From the NCBI GenBank assembly GCA_026874595.1, contig JAPPUL010000073.1, positions 1,139,973-1,203,972 on the forward strand: a DNA stretch of 64,000 nt, read 5' to 3'. Positions 8,742 to 17,940 of the stretch are shown here, piece after piece. Each line of letters begins with the position of its first letter. The stretch's first letter is position 1. A program made the position numbers and the translations under genes. The stretch comes from Sipunculus nudus. Its lineage: Eukaryota; Annelida; Sipuncula; Golfingiida; Sipunculidae. The notes under the pieces are model-generated. The model was not told the DNA's origin. It saw only the letters and a program-made list of their open reading frames with translations, and made no database searches.

Positions 8742-10508
8742 ATGGATATTAAAATATGGACGGCTATATTTGTAGGGGGTTCATTTGCCCTCTATATAGG
8801 TATAGCAATATGGTCGCGAGCGCGGTCTACGGGTGACTTTTATGTTGCTGCAAAACAAGTCCATCCTATCGCAAATGGAGCGGCAACAGCAGCGGATTGG
8901 ATGTCTGCAGCGTCATTTATTTCGATGGCAGGACTTATTTCATTTATGGGGCGAGATGGTGCTATGTACCTAATGGGTTGGACAGGAGGATATGTACTTC
9001 TTGCGATGCTACTTGCGCCCTATCTTAGGAAGTTTGGGAAATTCACAGTACCTGATTTTATAGGGAGTAGATATTACTCAGACCTAGCGCGAACGGTAGC
9101 GGCTGTATGCGGTATATTTGTTTCGTTTACTTACGTAGCGGGACAGATGCGAGGAGTTGGAGTTGTGTTTTCACGGTTTTTAGAAGTAGATATAAATCTA
9201 GGTGTTGGGATTGGGATGGCAATAGTATTTTTCTATGCAGTACTTGGCGGGATGAAAGGGATTACATATACACAGGTTGCACAATATTGCGTACTTATAT
9301 TTGCCTATTTGGTACCAGCAGTATTCTTATCATTTTTAATGACCGGGAGTTTCATACCGCAGATAGGGTTTGGAAGTGATTTAGTAGATGGTGGTGGTTC
9401 ACTACTTGCAAAACTTGATGCTTTACATAAGGATTTAGGGCTTGCCGAATATACGGCGCGAGGCGGTAAGAGCATGATAGATGTCTTTATGATTACCTTT
9501 GCGTTGATGGTTGGGACTGCAGGTTTACCGCATGTTATTATACGGTTTTTCACAGTGCCTAAGGTGGCAGATGCAAGGAAGTCAGCGGCATGGGCTTTAC
9601 TATTTATCGCATTGTTATATACAACAGCACCTGCAGTAGCAGCATTTGCTCGTACAAACATGATAAATACAGTACATAATGTTGAATACAAAAGTGCCCC
9701 AAGCTGGTTTAAGAATTGGGAACTAACAAAGTTAATTGCCTGGGTGGACAAAAATAATGACGGCAAGATTCAATATGGAAAAGGTACAGCCTTAAGTCCT
9801 GCAAAACCGAACTTCACAGGGCAATCAGGGAAGCATGGTGAACAGCTTGTATCCAACAAAGCAACATCATCGCCAAACGAAATATATATAGATCGAGACA
9901 TAATGGTTTTGGCAAATCCTGAGATAGGAGGCTTACCGAATTGGGTTATAGCGCTTGTAGCGGCAGGAGGGCTTGCAGCAGCGCTTTCAACTGCAGCAGG
10001 GCTTTTGCTTGTGATATCGACTTCTCTTGCTCATGACTTGCTTAAAAACGTTATAATGAAAGGGAATCTTGATGAGAAATGGGAACTTAGAGCAGCCCGT
10101 ATTGCAGCCGGGATAGCAGTTACGATTGCAGGGCTTTTTGGAATATATCCGCCTGCCTTTGTTGCCCAAGTGGTAGCGTTTGCATTTGGGCTTGCGGCCT
10201 CATCCTTCTTTCCACCGATTATAATGGGAGTATTCTCAAAGAGAATGAACAAAGAAGGTGCAGTATCTGGGATGATTGTGGGTATAGTATTCACAGCAGC
10301 GTATATTATATACTTTAAGTTTTATAATCCAGGAGCAAATAACGCAGCGAATTGGTTCTTCGGCATATCGCCTGAGGGAATTGGAACTATAGGTATGCTT
10401 TTAAACTTTCTAGTAGCAACAGTGGTGTCCAAGATGACAAGTGCACCGCCTGATGAGATACAGCATTTAGTTGAAAATATACGAGTTCCACGAGAGCTTA
10501 ATAAATAA
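8742..10508 (+). CDS. Sodium:solute symporter (acetate/organic-acid permease-like, VC_2705 subfamily)
   Basis: This 588-residue polytopic protein of the solute:sodium symporter family has about 13 hydrophobic segments and should couple sodium entry to uptake of a small carboxylate. Family marks are DFYVAAKQVHPIANGAATAADWMSAASF near residue 30, TYVAGQMRGVGVVFSRF and GTAGLPHVIIRFFTVP. A soluble insert lies near residues 315-385. Pairing with DUF4212 upstream and acetyl-CoA synthetase downstream suggests acetate as the substrate, though the subfamily is not proven to carry acetate. The start is supported by AAAGGAG 7 nt upstream. A 13-bp tandem duplication spans its stop codon and a hairpin follows. 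Confidence 0.88.
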   Translation: MDIKIWTAIFVGGSFALYIGIAIWSRARSTGDFYVAAKQVHPIANGAATAADWMSAASFISMAGLISFMGRDGAMYLMGWTGGYVLLAMLLAPYLRKFGKFTVPDFIGSRYYSDLARTVAAVCGIFVSFTYVAGQMRGVGVVFSRFLEVDINLGVGIGMAIVFFYAVLGGMKGITYTQVAQYCVLIFAYLVPAVFLSFLMTGSFIPQIGFGSDLVDGGGSLLAKLDALHKDLGLAEYTARGGKSMIDVFMITFALMVGTAGLPHVIIRFFTVPKVADARKSAAWALLFIALLYTTAPAVAAFARTNMINTVHNVEYKSAPSWFKNWELTKLIAWVDKNNDGKIQYGKGTALSPAKPNFTGQSGKHGEQLVSNKATSSPNEIYIDRDIMVLANPEIGGLPNWVIALVAAGGLAAALSTAAGLLLVISTSLAHDLLKNVIMKGNLDEKWELRAARIAAGIAVTIAGLFGIYPPAFVAQVVAFAFGLAASSFFPPIIMGVFSKRMNKEGAVSGMIVGIVFTAAYIIYFKFYNPGANNAANWFFGISPEGIGTIGMLLNFLVATVVSKMTSAPPDEIQHLVENIRVPRELNK

Positions 10509-10524
10509 TTTTTAATAAATAATT
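10498..10524. repeat. 13-bp duplication spanning symporter stop codon
   Basis: ttaataaataatt occurs at 10498-10510 and 10512-10524, with the symporter stop codon (10506-10508) inside the first copy. It is another gene-edge duplication of the type seen throughout the window. Confidence 0.8.
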
Positions 10525-10539
10525 ACTACTGTAATTATT

Positions 10540-10572
10540 AAGGTGCTATCTGTCTCTAAAAGATAGCACCTT
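10540..10572 (+). terminator. Strong hairpin after symporter gene
   Basis: A perfect 12-bp inverted repeat, aaggtgctatct / agatagcacctt, with a 9-nt loop lies 31 bp after the symporter stop. No uninterrupted T-run follows at once, so it may be an attenuating or mRNA-stabilising stem rather than a full intrinsic terminator. It separates the transporter pair from the regulator-like DUF294 gene. Confidence 0.6.
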
Positions 10573-10661
10573 ATAAACTGTCTTGTTTTTATATTAAGAC
10601 TTAAGCTTAAAATAAAATTATAGCTTTTAGTGGCTAAGCTAAGTATATTGGGAAGCGATTC

Positions 10662-12512
10662 ATGAACGAGACAATTGAAATAGTGGGCTATAAATCATTC
10701 GTAAGTGAGATAGAGCCCTTTAATCATCTAGAGGCTTTAGAGCTTGACAAAGTCATATCAAAAGTAGATATACTATACTTTAAAGAAAACGAAATAATCC
10801 TTCAGATAGGAAACAAACCAAAATACTTTTATATAATACTTAAAGGGAAGGTGGAACAAGTAGATGCAAGTGGAGTTAGTGTCGATTTTTTAATAAAACG
10901 AGATTTCTTTCCAGCAGCAGCAGTTATGGATGGGGAGTGTAAGTACAATTTCACTGTGCTTGAGGAGGCAATATGCTTTGCCTTTCCTCAGGATGTATTC
11001 CAATCACTACTTTTAAGCAATAAAGCGTTTAAAAAATATTTTATAGAAGACTTCTCGCAACGAGTTAGAAAAGCGATAACAGCAGACATTAATAAAGAGA
11101 TGGCATCGTTCATGCTAAAGAAGGTAAAAGACAGTCTGATAAGGAAGGCGGTAGTAGTAGATAAAGGAGTTACAATATACGATGCAGTCTTAGAGATGAC
11201 AAAAAACAAATCCTCAAGCGTGCTTTTGAAAGAGAAGGAAGGACAACCATATGGCCTTGTAACTGATACAGACCTTAGAGAGAAAGTCATACTAAAAAAT
11301 AGGTCTTACTCAAGTAAGATAAACGAGATAGCAACAAATAATTTAATAACAATAGATAAAGATGATTTTTTATTTAACGGAATGCTTTTAATGATAAAAC
11401 ATTCTGTAAAACGGCTTGTAGTAACGGATAATGGGAAAGTAGAAGGACTACTTGAACAAATAGATTTACTTGGAAGCCTTAGTCACAAATCTCATTTAAT
11501 AGACACAAGGATAACAAAGGCGCTTAGTATAGAAGAGCTTAAAGTAATAAACGACGATATGACGTATTTAATAAAGTCGCTACTTGCCACAGGGGTAAAC
11601 ATAGCTAAGGTACAAGACATTTTAGGAGAGCTTAATATAAAATTATACAGGAAATTATTTTCGTTTGTAGCGCCCAAGGAGCTTGTAGAGAATTCATGTT
11701 TACTATTACTTGGTTCTGAGGGGAGGAAGGAACAGGTATTGAAGACGGATCAAGACAATGCGTTAATCTTGAAGGACGGATATAGGTGTAAGGATTTTAA
11801 AAAGATATGCAATGAGTTTACAAGATTGCTTTTAGAATTTGGATATCCTGAATGTCCTGGTGGAGTGATGGTAAAAAACCCGTATTGGTCAAAAAGCCTT
11901 AAAGAGTTTAAGGAAGAGATAAGTAAGTGGCTTAATGTCCCGACGGGAAAGAATATGTTAAACCTGGCGATATTGTACGACGCACGAGTTGCGTGTGGAG
12001 ATAGTAGTTTACTAGAGGATTTAAAGGAGATGCTCCATGAAAAGCTAAAAGAAGACAAAGTGTTACTGGGGCATTTTAGCCAGGCGATGTTAAAATTTGA
12101 AACTCCACTTTCGTTTTTCTTTGGTTTTATCGTAAGCAAAAAAGAAGATAAGAAAGATAAACTAGATTTAAAGAAAGGCGGAATATTCCCGATAACACAC
12201 GGAGTTCGGAGCCTTGCCTTAAAATATAGGATAGAAGAGACGAACACGCGTTTGAGAATAGAGGAATTGACTGCCCTTAAAGTATTGAGTGATGAGCTTA
12301 AAGAAGAGATAATACAAGCACTTGATTTTTTGACAACGCTTCGGGCGAGAATAAGGCTTAAGAAGCAGGGTAAGCAAATGGAGCTAGATAATTTAATAAA
12401 CCCCTATAAGCTTAGTAAAATAGAACGGGACATTCTAAAGGATGTTTTTAAGATAGTAGATAAGTTCAAGAAGTTTATAAGTAGTCATTTCTCACTTGAG
12501 CTTATATCATAG
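10662..12512 (+). CDS. cNMP-binding / CBS / DUF294 nucleotidyltransferase-like protein
   Basis: This 616-residue soluble protein has three parts. Residues ~20-135 form a cyclic-nucleotide-binding domain (ILQIGNKPKYFYIILKGKVEQ). Residues ~155-275 form a CBS-domain pair (VVDKGVTIYDAVLEM, LVTDTDLREKVI). From ~290 there is a DUF294 nucleotidyltransferase core with LLLLGSEGRKEQVLKTDQDNA, the G-S-E-G-R-x-E...D-x-D pattern shared with GlnD, followed by the DUF294 C-terminal region. Such proteins sit beside DUF4212 symporters and acs in many bacteria and are thought to control acetate uptake or activation, perhaps by nucleotidylation, but the target is unknown. The exonuclease-like gene follows closely. 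Family assignment is strong; the role is inferred from context. Confidence 0.88.
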   Translation: MNETIEIVGYKSFVSEIEPFNHLEALELDKVISKVDILYFKENEIILQIGNKPKYFYIILKGKVEQVDASGVSVDFLIKRDFFPAAAVMDGECKYNFTVLEEAICFAFPQDVFQSLLLSNKAFKKYFIEDFSQRVRKAITADINKEMASFMLKKVKDSLIRKAVVVDKGVTIYDAVLEMTKNKSSSVLLKEKEGQPYGLVTDTDLREKVILKNRSYSSKINEIATNNLITIDKDDFLFNGMLLMIKHSVKRLVVTDNGKVEGLLEQIDLLGSLSHKSHLIDTRITKALSIEELKVINDDMTYLIKSLLATGVNIAKVQDILGELNIKLYRKLFSFVAPKELVENSCLLLLGSEGRKEQVLKTDQDNALILKDGYRCKDFKKICNEFTRLLLEFGYPECPGGVMVKNPYWSKSLKEFKEEISKWLNVPTGKNMLNLAILYDARVACGDSSLLEDLKEMLHEKLKEDKVLLGHFSQAMLKFETPLSFFFGFIVSKKEDKKDKLDLKKGGIFPITHGVRSLALKYRIEETNTRLRIEELTALKVLSDELKEEIIQALDFLTTLRARIRLKKQGKQMELDNLINPYKLSKIERDILKDVFKIVDKFKKFISSHFSLELIS

Positions 12513-12557
12513 GTTATCTTTATTTAGGATATCCTTATTAAAGAAGGAAAATGTTAA

Positions 12558-13178
12558 TTGTTACGGAGACTTACTAATTATCTAGGTAAACGGAAGCTGC
12601 ATGATAAACATTATAGTTTTCTTTATGATGCGGTAAAATCGGGAGAATACGTATCATTTGATACAGAGACAACAGGACTTAATCCTGCAGCTGACAAGAT
12701 ACTGTCAATAGGAGCCGTAAAGCTAAATGATAACAAGATATTAAAAAGTGAAAAGTTTGAAGTGCTTATAAAGCCGGATGAGAATGTAGGTGGAGATAGT
12801 ATAAAGGTGCACAGGTTAAGGAATATAGATTTAGAAGGAGGAATAAGCATAGAGGATGGGATATATAGCTTTTTAGAATACATACGTTCACGGCCATTAA
12901 TCGGATATTATATATCATTTGACGTTGCAATAATAAATAAATACGTAAAAGAGTTATTGGGTATACGCCTGCCGAACAAAGTTATAGATGTGTCTCATAT
13001 GTATTCAAAGTATAAAAGAGCTCTTATGCGTGGTGAGGAGGGCGAGGACAGAAGTTTTGATAGAATAATGCAAGAGCTTGATTTGCCAATACTTGAGAAA
13101 CATGATGCTTTAAATGATGCGATAATGACGGCTATGATATTCTTAAAGTTGCAGGGCAAGAGGAGTAAGGTAGTTTAG
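12558..13178 (+). CDS. DnaQ-like 3'-5' exonuclease
   Basis: This 206-residue DEDD exonuclease carries ExoI as YVSFDTETTGLNP near residue 30, ExoII in IGYYISFDVAIINKY, and ExoIII as LPILEKHDALNDAIMTA (H-x4-D form). It resembles the epsilon subunit of DNA polymerase III, but in this neighbourhood the gene regularly accompanies the DUF294/symporter/acs set, so its real substrate may be a nucleotide or RNA. TTG at 12558 is the first usable start because an in-frame stop lies just upstream (12555); AAGGAAA precedes it at about 8 nt. It lies 46 bp after the DUF294 gene and is probably cotranscribed with it. Confidence 0.85.
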   Translation: MLRRLTNYLGKRKLHDKHYSFLYDAVKSGEYVSFDTETTGLNPAADKILSIGAVKLNDNKILKSEKFEVLIKPDENVGGDSIKVHRLRNIDLEGGISIEDGIYSFLEYIRSRPLIGYYISFDVAIINKYVKELLGIRLPNKVIDVSHMYSKYKRALMRGEEGEDRSFDRIMQELDLPILEKHDALNDAIMTAMIFLKLQGKRSKVV

Positions 13179-13238
13179 CTGTTTAGATTTATTGTTTGGA
13201 ACTAATTATAAATGGTTAAATTATGTTAAAGATATAAG

Positions 13239-13343
13239 TTGGCGGGGCTGTTTGGTTTTATGGACTTTATGCTTAGGAGGTGGGAAACGTATGTGGGAAA
13301 CGTATATAGAGAGGCTTTAAAAAAGGGAAGAGACAAGTTTTAA
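13239..13343 (+). CDS. Possible small protein (34 aa) between exonuclease and acs
   Basis: A short open frame starts at TTG 13239 (or ATG 13260) and encodes a hydrophobic start (MAGLFGFMDF) followed by a basic amphipathic tail (WETYVGNVYREALKK). It contains a perfect 13-bp tandem duplication (gtgggaaacgtat at 13280-13292 and 13293-13305). No strong ribosome-binding site precedes either start, while a GGAGGTG at 13277-13283 sits inside the frame, so this could equally be non-coding leader of acs. Support is weak. Confidence 0.2.
   Translation: MAGLFGFMDFMLRRWETYVGNVYREALKKGRDKF
13280..13305. repeat. 13-bp perfect tandem duplication upstream of acs
   Basis: gtgggaaacgtat is present twice in direct succession, about 100 bp before the acs start codon and right after a GGAGG. 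It belongs to the set of gene-edge duplications in this window. Confidence 0.8.
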
Positions 13344-13401
13344 AAAAAACAAAAGAATTTTAAAAAAAATGAAAGTTAAATATAAGGAGGAGTAAAAAAA
13401 G

Positions 13402-15348
13402 ATGTCAGAAGTAAAAATATTCAATCCGAATAAGGATTTATCATCAAAATCACTAATAAAGAGCATGGAAGAGTATCATAAAATGTATAATGATGCGAAG
13501 GAAGATCTTGAAGGTTTTTGGGATAAGCATGCAAAAGAGAATCTAAAGTGGATAAAGCCTTATGATAAAGTACTTGATGAGAGTAAGGCACCATTTTACA
13601 AATGGTTTCTAGGCGGGAAGTTAAACATAAGCCAGCAGTGCGTAGATAGACATTTAAAAGATAAAGGAGATAAGACAGCAATATTATTTGAGGGAGAACC
13701 TGGCGACAAACAAAATATAACCTACAAAGAATTATCAAAACGAGTAAACAAAGCAGCCTCGCTATTGAAGGATAAATTCGGAGTAAAGAAGGGCGATCGG
13801 GTGGTATTATATTTGCCGATGATACCGGAACTCCCCTATTTCATGCTAGCCTGCGCTAGGATAGGAGCAATACATTCGGTAGTATTTGGCGGTTTTTCTG
13901 CAGAGAGCTTACGAGATCGTATAGAAGATGCCCGAGCAACTACATTAATAACAGCAGATGGCGGACACAGGCGAGGAGCTCCACACATATTAAAAACGAT
14001 AGCAGACGAGGCTTTAGACGGCGGATGCGAAAGTATAAAGCAAGTGATAGTGGTAAGGCGCAACAAGGCACAAATAAACATGCAGGTGGGACGAGATTAT
14101 TGGTATCATGAACACATAGAGGAGGCAAGTGAAAGTTGTGAGATAGAGCCAATGGACAGTGAAGACCCCCTATTTTTATTATACACGTCAGGGAGCACAG
14201 GAAAACCTAAAGGGGTACAGCACTCTCAAGCAGGATATATATTATGGGCACAACTTACGATGAAATGGGTATTTGATTTAAAGGAAGAGGACATATACTG
14301 GTGCAGCGCAGACATAGGCTGGGTTACAGGCCACACGTATATAGTGTACGGGCCATTAGCTTGCGGCGGGACTACAATAATGTACGAAGGTGTGCCAACT
14401 TATCCGGATGCGGGCAGATGGTGGAAGATGATTGAGGAGTATAAAGTAAACCAATTTTACACAGCTCCAACGGCGATAAGATTATTACATAAGGTAGGAG
14501 CCGAGGAACCTAAAAAGTATGATTTAAGTTCGATTAAAATTCTTGGGACGGTGGGCGAGCCGATAAATCCGGATGCTTGGTTATGGTATCATGAAAGTAT
14601 CGGCGGTGGACGTTGTGCAATAGTAGATACGTGGTGGCAAACAGAAACAGGTGGTCATATGATAACGCCGCTTCCGGGCGCAACGCCAACAAAACCAGGT
14701 TCAGCAACGTTCCCACTGCCGGGAATAATTGCTGAGATAATAGATAAAGACGGAAATCCGATGGCAAATAATCAAAAAGGGCTTTTATGCATAACAAGGC
14801 CTTGGCCTTCGATGCTAAGGACTATATGGGGAGATCCAAAGCGGTTTGAGACTAATTATTTCAGTCAAGCAAAAAAGAATGGTAAGGCAGTGTATTTTAG
14901 TGGGGATGGAGCATATAAAGATGCTGATGGATATATATGGATAACGGGCCGGGTGGATGATGTACTTAATGTTAGCGGACATAGAATAGGGACTGCTGAG
15001 ATTGAGTCTGCGATTGGCGAACATGATAATGTTGCTGAGGTAGCTGTTGTTGGTAGACCTGATAGTATTAAAGGAGAGGCTATTGTTGCTTATGTTGTAC
15101 TTGGACATGATGATGAATCTGCTAAGGTTCGAGGAGAGATAAATGCTTTACTTACCAAAAACATTGGCGCTTTTGCTAAGGCCGACTCTATTACTATAGT
15201 ACCTGGTTTGCCCAAAACTCGTAGCGGAAAAGTAATGCGTCGATTGTTAAGAGCTATTGCTAAAGGAGATGAAATTACTCAGGATACTTCTACTCTTGAA
15301 GATCCTTCTATAATTACTAAAATACAGGAGGCGGTAAGCCAAAGTTAG
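13402..15348 (+). CDS. acs: Acetyl-CoA synthetase (AMP-forming)
   Basis: Acs converts acetate, ATP and CoA to acetyl-CoA, AMP and pyrophosphate in the cytoplasm. The 648-residue length is standard. The P-loop-like [16 protein letters not shown] lies near residue 262, the acetate-pocket and adenylate motifs [16 protein letters not shown] near 410, [20 protein letters not shown] near 495, and the acetylatable catalytic lysine in [14 protein letters not shown] near 610. AAGGAGGAG precedes the ATG by 9 nt. It closes the acetate-uptake module. Codon use changes inside the gene: up to about base 14850 Ala/Ile/Val codons end mainly in A; from about 15000 they end mainly in T (GCT, ATT, GTT). The function is certain; the codon shift is unexplained. 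Confidence 0.97.
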   Translation: MSEVKIFNPNKDLSSKSLIKSMEEYHKMYNDAKEDLEGFWDKHAKENLKWIKPYDKVLDESKAPFYKWFLGGKLNISQQCVDRHLKDKGDKTAILFEGEPGDKQNITYKELSKRVNKAASLLKDKFGVKKGDRVVLYLPMIPELPYFMLACARIGAIHSVVFGGFSAESLRDRIEDARATTLITADGGHRRGAPHILKTIADEALDGGCESIKQVIVVRRNKAQINMQVGRDYWYHEHIEEASESCEIEPMDSEDPLFLLYTSGSTGKPKGVQHSQAGYILWAQLTMKWVFDLKEEDIYWCSADIGWVTGHTYIVYGPLACGGTTIMYEGVPTYPDAGRWWKMIEEYKVNQFYTAPTAIRLLHKVGAEEPKKYDLSSIKILGTVGEPINPDAWLWYHESIGGGRCAIVDTWWQTETGGHMITPLPGATPTKPGSATFPLPGIIAEIIDKDGNPMANNQKGLLCITRPWPSMLRTIWGDPKRFETNYFSQAKKNGKAVYFSGDGAYKDADGYIWITGRVDDVLNVSGHRIGTAEIESAIGEHDNVAEVAVVGRPDSIKGEAIVAYVVLGHDDESAKVRGEINALLTKNIGAFAKADSITIVPGLPKTRSGKVMRRLLRAIAKGDEITQDTSTLEDPSIITKIQEAVSQS

Positions 15349-15396
15349 TTTAGTTAAATCCTAGTTTTGACATTTCTAATTACTGTATTATATATC

Positions 15397-15437
15397 CTTA
15401 AGGAAGTATTTTGCTTTTTTAGCTTTACTTCCTTAAG
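15397..15437. terminator. Bidirectional-type hairpin after acs
   Basis: A perfect 12-bp inverted repeat, cttaaggaagta / tacttccttaag, encloses a 17-nt T-rich loop and lies 48 bp after the acs stop. T-rich sequence flanks it on both sides, so it likely ends the acetate-module transcript. Confidence 0.65.
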
Positions 15438-15490
15438 CGTTTTATAGATAATTATATAATTAACATTACCAGTTTTATTGCCGTTTTATT

Positions 15491-15784
15491 ATGCAACATG
15501 TTATTTGTCCCAAATGTGGGCTTGTTAATACCGTTAAACACAAATATTGTAGGAAGTGTGAGTTTCCTATAAAAAAACAAAGATTAACAACTACCTTCCT
15601 TATTGTCCCTATCTTAGTTTTAGTCTTTCTATTCTTATTTTCTATCGGCGTTTTTGTTTATCTTGAAATAGAACATCCAGGTTATGGTATTAGAAAACGC
15701 GTTGCTATTGCTTGGGATGTTTTAACTTCTCCCTCTTGGATTGAAAACTATATAGAACCTAAAAAACAATCAGATAAAAAATAA
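15491..15784 (+). CDS. Zinc-ribbon single-pass membrane protein
   Basis: This 97-residue protein begins with a zinc ribbon (CPKCG at residues 6-10 and CRKC near 20-23). A hydrophobic segment follows at about residues 33-57 (LIVPILVLVFLFLFSIGVFV), then a ~40-residue polar tail. It resembles the widespread zinc-ribbon membrane proteins of unknown role. The coding strand is T-rich, unlike the neighbouring acs 5' part. I do not recognise a named family. Confidence 0.7.
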   Translation: MQHVICPKCGLVNTVKHKYCRKCEFPIKKQRLTTTFLIVPILVLVFLFLFSIGVFVYLEIEHPGYGIRKRVAIAWDVLTSPSWIENYIEPKKQSDKK

Positions 15785-16079
15785 TCCCTATATAATTCTA
15801 CCGCCATTCTACATCTTATAAAGATAACGCATTATAAGACATCCTAAAACCATTATCTAAAGTAGATATCCAAAGTAAATTCTATATCTTATTCTTGCAT
15901 TATTATTACTTTAGCTTTTTTTATTTTTGTCGTTACTGCTCATATAGGCATCCATAAATATTTTTATGTTATATTCATTCTATTTGTCTTTTGCTTGCTT
16001 TAGGGTTTATAAATTATGTGCTTTATTTTAAACAAAACGCTTTTTGTAACACTATTTTTTTATAAAAGGGTTTAATGTC
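15785..16079. other. AT-rich intergenic region
   Basis: About 295 bp of T/A-rich sequence separate the zinc-ribbon gene from the methyltransferase gene. No ORF with a ribosome-binding site, no tRNA-like fold and no clear terminator is visible. It presumably holds the promoter of the methyltransferase gene. Confidence 0.4.
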
Positions 16080-16967
16080 GTGGGGAATATTATATCAGAA
16101 CAAGATATCCAACAAAATACTATTCAAAAACACTTAAGCTCTTCACATGAAAACAACTTTATTAACTGTAAAATATGTGGCTCTTCTTTAAACTCGCCGT
16201 TTTTCTCTTACCATGACTTTTTTTATGTTAAATGTAGCTCTTGTGAGTTTGTTTACCAAAACCCTCAGCCATCACAAAAAGAAATTTTTGATATATATAA
16301 TGATGAGTACTTCGAATATGAAATCGAAAACCAAAACGCCTTCTTCAAGCTTATGCAATTATCTTTAAAAGATATCCATTTTAATCATATTTCTAAGCAA
16401 TTTGCTCACCCAAGACGATTCCTTGATATCGGTTGTGCAACAGGGCTTTTGCTAAACTACATAAAAAAGCAAGACTGGCTTACTTTTGGTGTTGAAATCT
16501 GTAAGCGTTCGGCTGATTACGCTCGCTCGAACTTTAAACTAAATGTCATTTGTTCACCTTTACACCAAGCTGCATTTCAGTCGAATTTCTTCCATGTTGT
16601 TCACTTATCTCATCTAATAGAACATGTAACTGACCCTTGTGCCCTACTTGATGAGATTTATAGAATTACTATACCCGGCGGTTTTGTTATTATTACTACT
16701 CCTAATGTCGATGGGCTATTTGCTAAAATATATCGTCCATCCTGGAGAAGTGCCATTAAAGAACACCTTTTTCTATTCTCTAAAAAGACATTAGCTAATC
16801 TTTTACAGCAAAAAGGTTTCTTTATTCATAAAAAGCTCTCTTGGGGAGCTATACCTATTGAGAAGAATAAAAACAAATTCGTTAAAGCCGCTTTTGACAA
16901 ACTTGTTAAGCAATTAAATCTTGGGGATGTTATGCTTTTTCTTGCTCAAAAAAAATATTCAACTTAA
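16080..16967 (+). CDS. SAM-dependent methyltransferase with N-terminal zinc-binding motif
   Basis: This 295-residue class I methyltransferase starts with a four-cysteine motif (CKICG near residue 26 and CSSC near 48), then FVYQNPQPSQKEIFDIY. This layout is common in methyltransferases acting on sugars or cell-surface glycans. The SAM-binding motif is RFLDIGCATGLLLNYI near residue 118, and VHLSHLIEHVTDPCALLDEI is the motif II/III region. The GTG start at 16080 is the first in-frame option; AAAGGG lies upstream. An exported TPR protein follows 18 bp downstream, so the two may be cotranscribed. The substrate is unknown. Confidence 0.8.
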   Translation: MGNIISEQDIQQNTIQKHLSSSHENNFINCKICGSSLNSPFFSYHDFFYVKCSSCEFVYQNPQPSQKEIFDIYNDEYFEYEIENQNAFFKLMQLSLKDIHFNHISKQFAHPRRFLDIGCATGLLLNYIKKQDWLTFGVEICKRSADYARSNFKLNVICSPLHQAAFQSNFFHVVHLSHLIEHVTDPCALLDEIYRITIPGGFVIITTPNVDGLFAKIYRPSWRSAIKEHLFLFSKKTLANLLQQKGFFIHKKLSWGAIPIEKNKNKFVKAAFDKLVKQLNLGDVMLFLAQKKYST

Positions 16968-16985
16968 CTCTGTTTGGAGGGCTAT

Positions 16986-17753
16986 ATGTACAATACGATA
17001 GTGAGATTTAATTTAGCTTTTACTATTATACTAGCTATTATACTAGCTATTTTTACTACCACCTTTGCTCAAAGACAAAATGATTCCAAAACTTTACAGG
17101 TAGAGAAACTATTACATCAAGCTCTTACTGAAGATTCTTTAGGACAGAAAATATTCCTACTTAAAAACGCTTTGAGAAAGGCTCCTAATAATAGTATGGT
17201 ACAATTCGTGCTGGGTAAGCTTTTATGTTCTAAAAACGACCAAAAGAATGGTATTCCCCTACTCTTAAAAGCTCAGAAAAATCCTCGCTTCACCGTTAGA
17301 GTCCTTAAATTCCTTGCAAACTTCCATTACGAAAAAAAGGAGTTTGATAAGTCTGCAAAGTATCTTAGTATGATTATCCGTGTTAAAGAAGGTAACTCTT
17401 ATCTTTACAACTATCGATATGCTATTACTCAGCAATATGCTAAAAAGTACAAAGCTGCAAACTATTTCTTTTTACGTGCTTTTGCTTTACGGAAAATGGA
17501 TGATGATAAGGAGATTCTTGTCAATGTTGCAGACAATTATTACTTGCTGAAAGATTATAAGAGGGCGTTTTTTTACCTTAAAGATTACCCTTATAAAAAC
17601 AATAACAACCAAAAAGCTCTTAGACTTTGGATTAAAACTACTTACAAAACTAATCACCTTGCCAAAGCTGACTCTGCTATACAATTATACATCGATACTT
17701 GGGGAGAGGATAAGTGGATTATTAATTTACAAAAAACCTTAAATTCTGAATAA
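16986..17753 (+). CDS. Exported TPR-like protein
   Basis: This 255-residue protein has a signal peptide (about residues 5-29, LAFTIILAIILAIFTTTFAQ), the core of which is encoded by an in-frame 12-bp tandem duplication (attatactagct, 17025-17048). The rest is helical, with TPR-like repeats (LLHQALTEDSL, KAPNNSMVQFVLGKLL, YYLLKDYKRAFFYL). I chose ATG 16986 because GGAGG at 16976-16980 precedes it by 5 nt; the in-frame TTG at 16974 overlaps that site. It probably acts in the periplasm as a scaffold. The specific role is unknown. Confidence 0.7.
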   Translation: MYNTIVRFNLAFTIILAIILAIFTTTFAQRQNDSKTLQVEKLLHQALTEDSLGQKIFLLKNALRKAPNNSMVQFVLGKLLCSKNDQKNGIPLLLKAQKNPRFTVRVLKFLANFHYEKKEFDKSAKYLSMIIRVKEGNSYLYNYRYAITQQYAKKYKAANYFFLRAFALRKMDDDKEILVNVADNYYLLKDYKRAFFYLKDYPYKNNNNQKALRLWIKTTYKTNHLAKADSAIQLYIDTWGEDKWIINLQKTLNSE

Positions 17754-17772
17754 ACATTAAATAAACATTAAA
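17751..17772. repeat. 11-bp duplication including a stop codon
   Basis: taaacattaaa is repeated directly at 17751-17761 and 17762-17772; the first copy contains the stop codon of the preceding TPR-like gene (17751-17753). Confidence 0.75.
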
Positions 17773-17940
17773 AAAAGCTCTTTGTTAAATATCTTATCAT
17801 GCTCGACATTCATGCCTTATCCTTGTCCTGCAGCCCTGCTATCATGCCATAAACTTTGACCTTCTTAAAACTGCATGTCCTGACTTATCATCCCCGACTT
17901 AGCATGCCACCAACTACCCCCTTATCCTGACCACATTTTA
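17773..17940. other. C-rich non-coding stretch with degenerate repeats
   Basis: This gap between convergent genes is richer in C than its surroundings on the plus strand. It contains imperfect recurrences of catgcc, ttatcctg and gtcctgac. No ORF with a ribosome-binding site is visible. It could be a decayed gene, a small RNA or a complex terminator region; nothing in the sequence decides. Confidence 0.35.

Noticed and set aside
11750-12247. 165-codon frame opposite the DUF294 gene
   Set aside because: Shadow frame; composition reflects the complement of a purine-rich coding strand.
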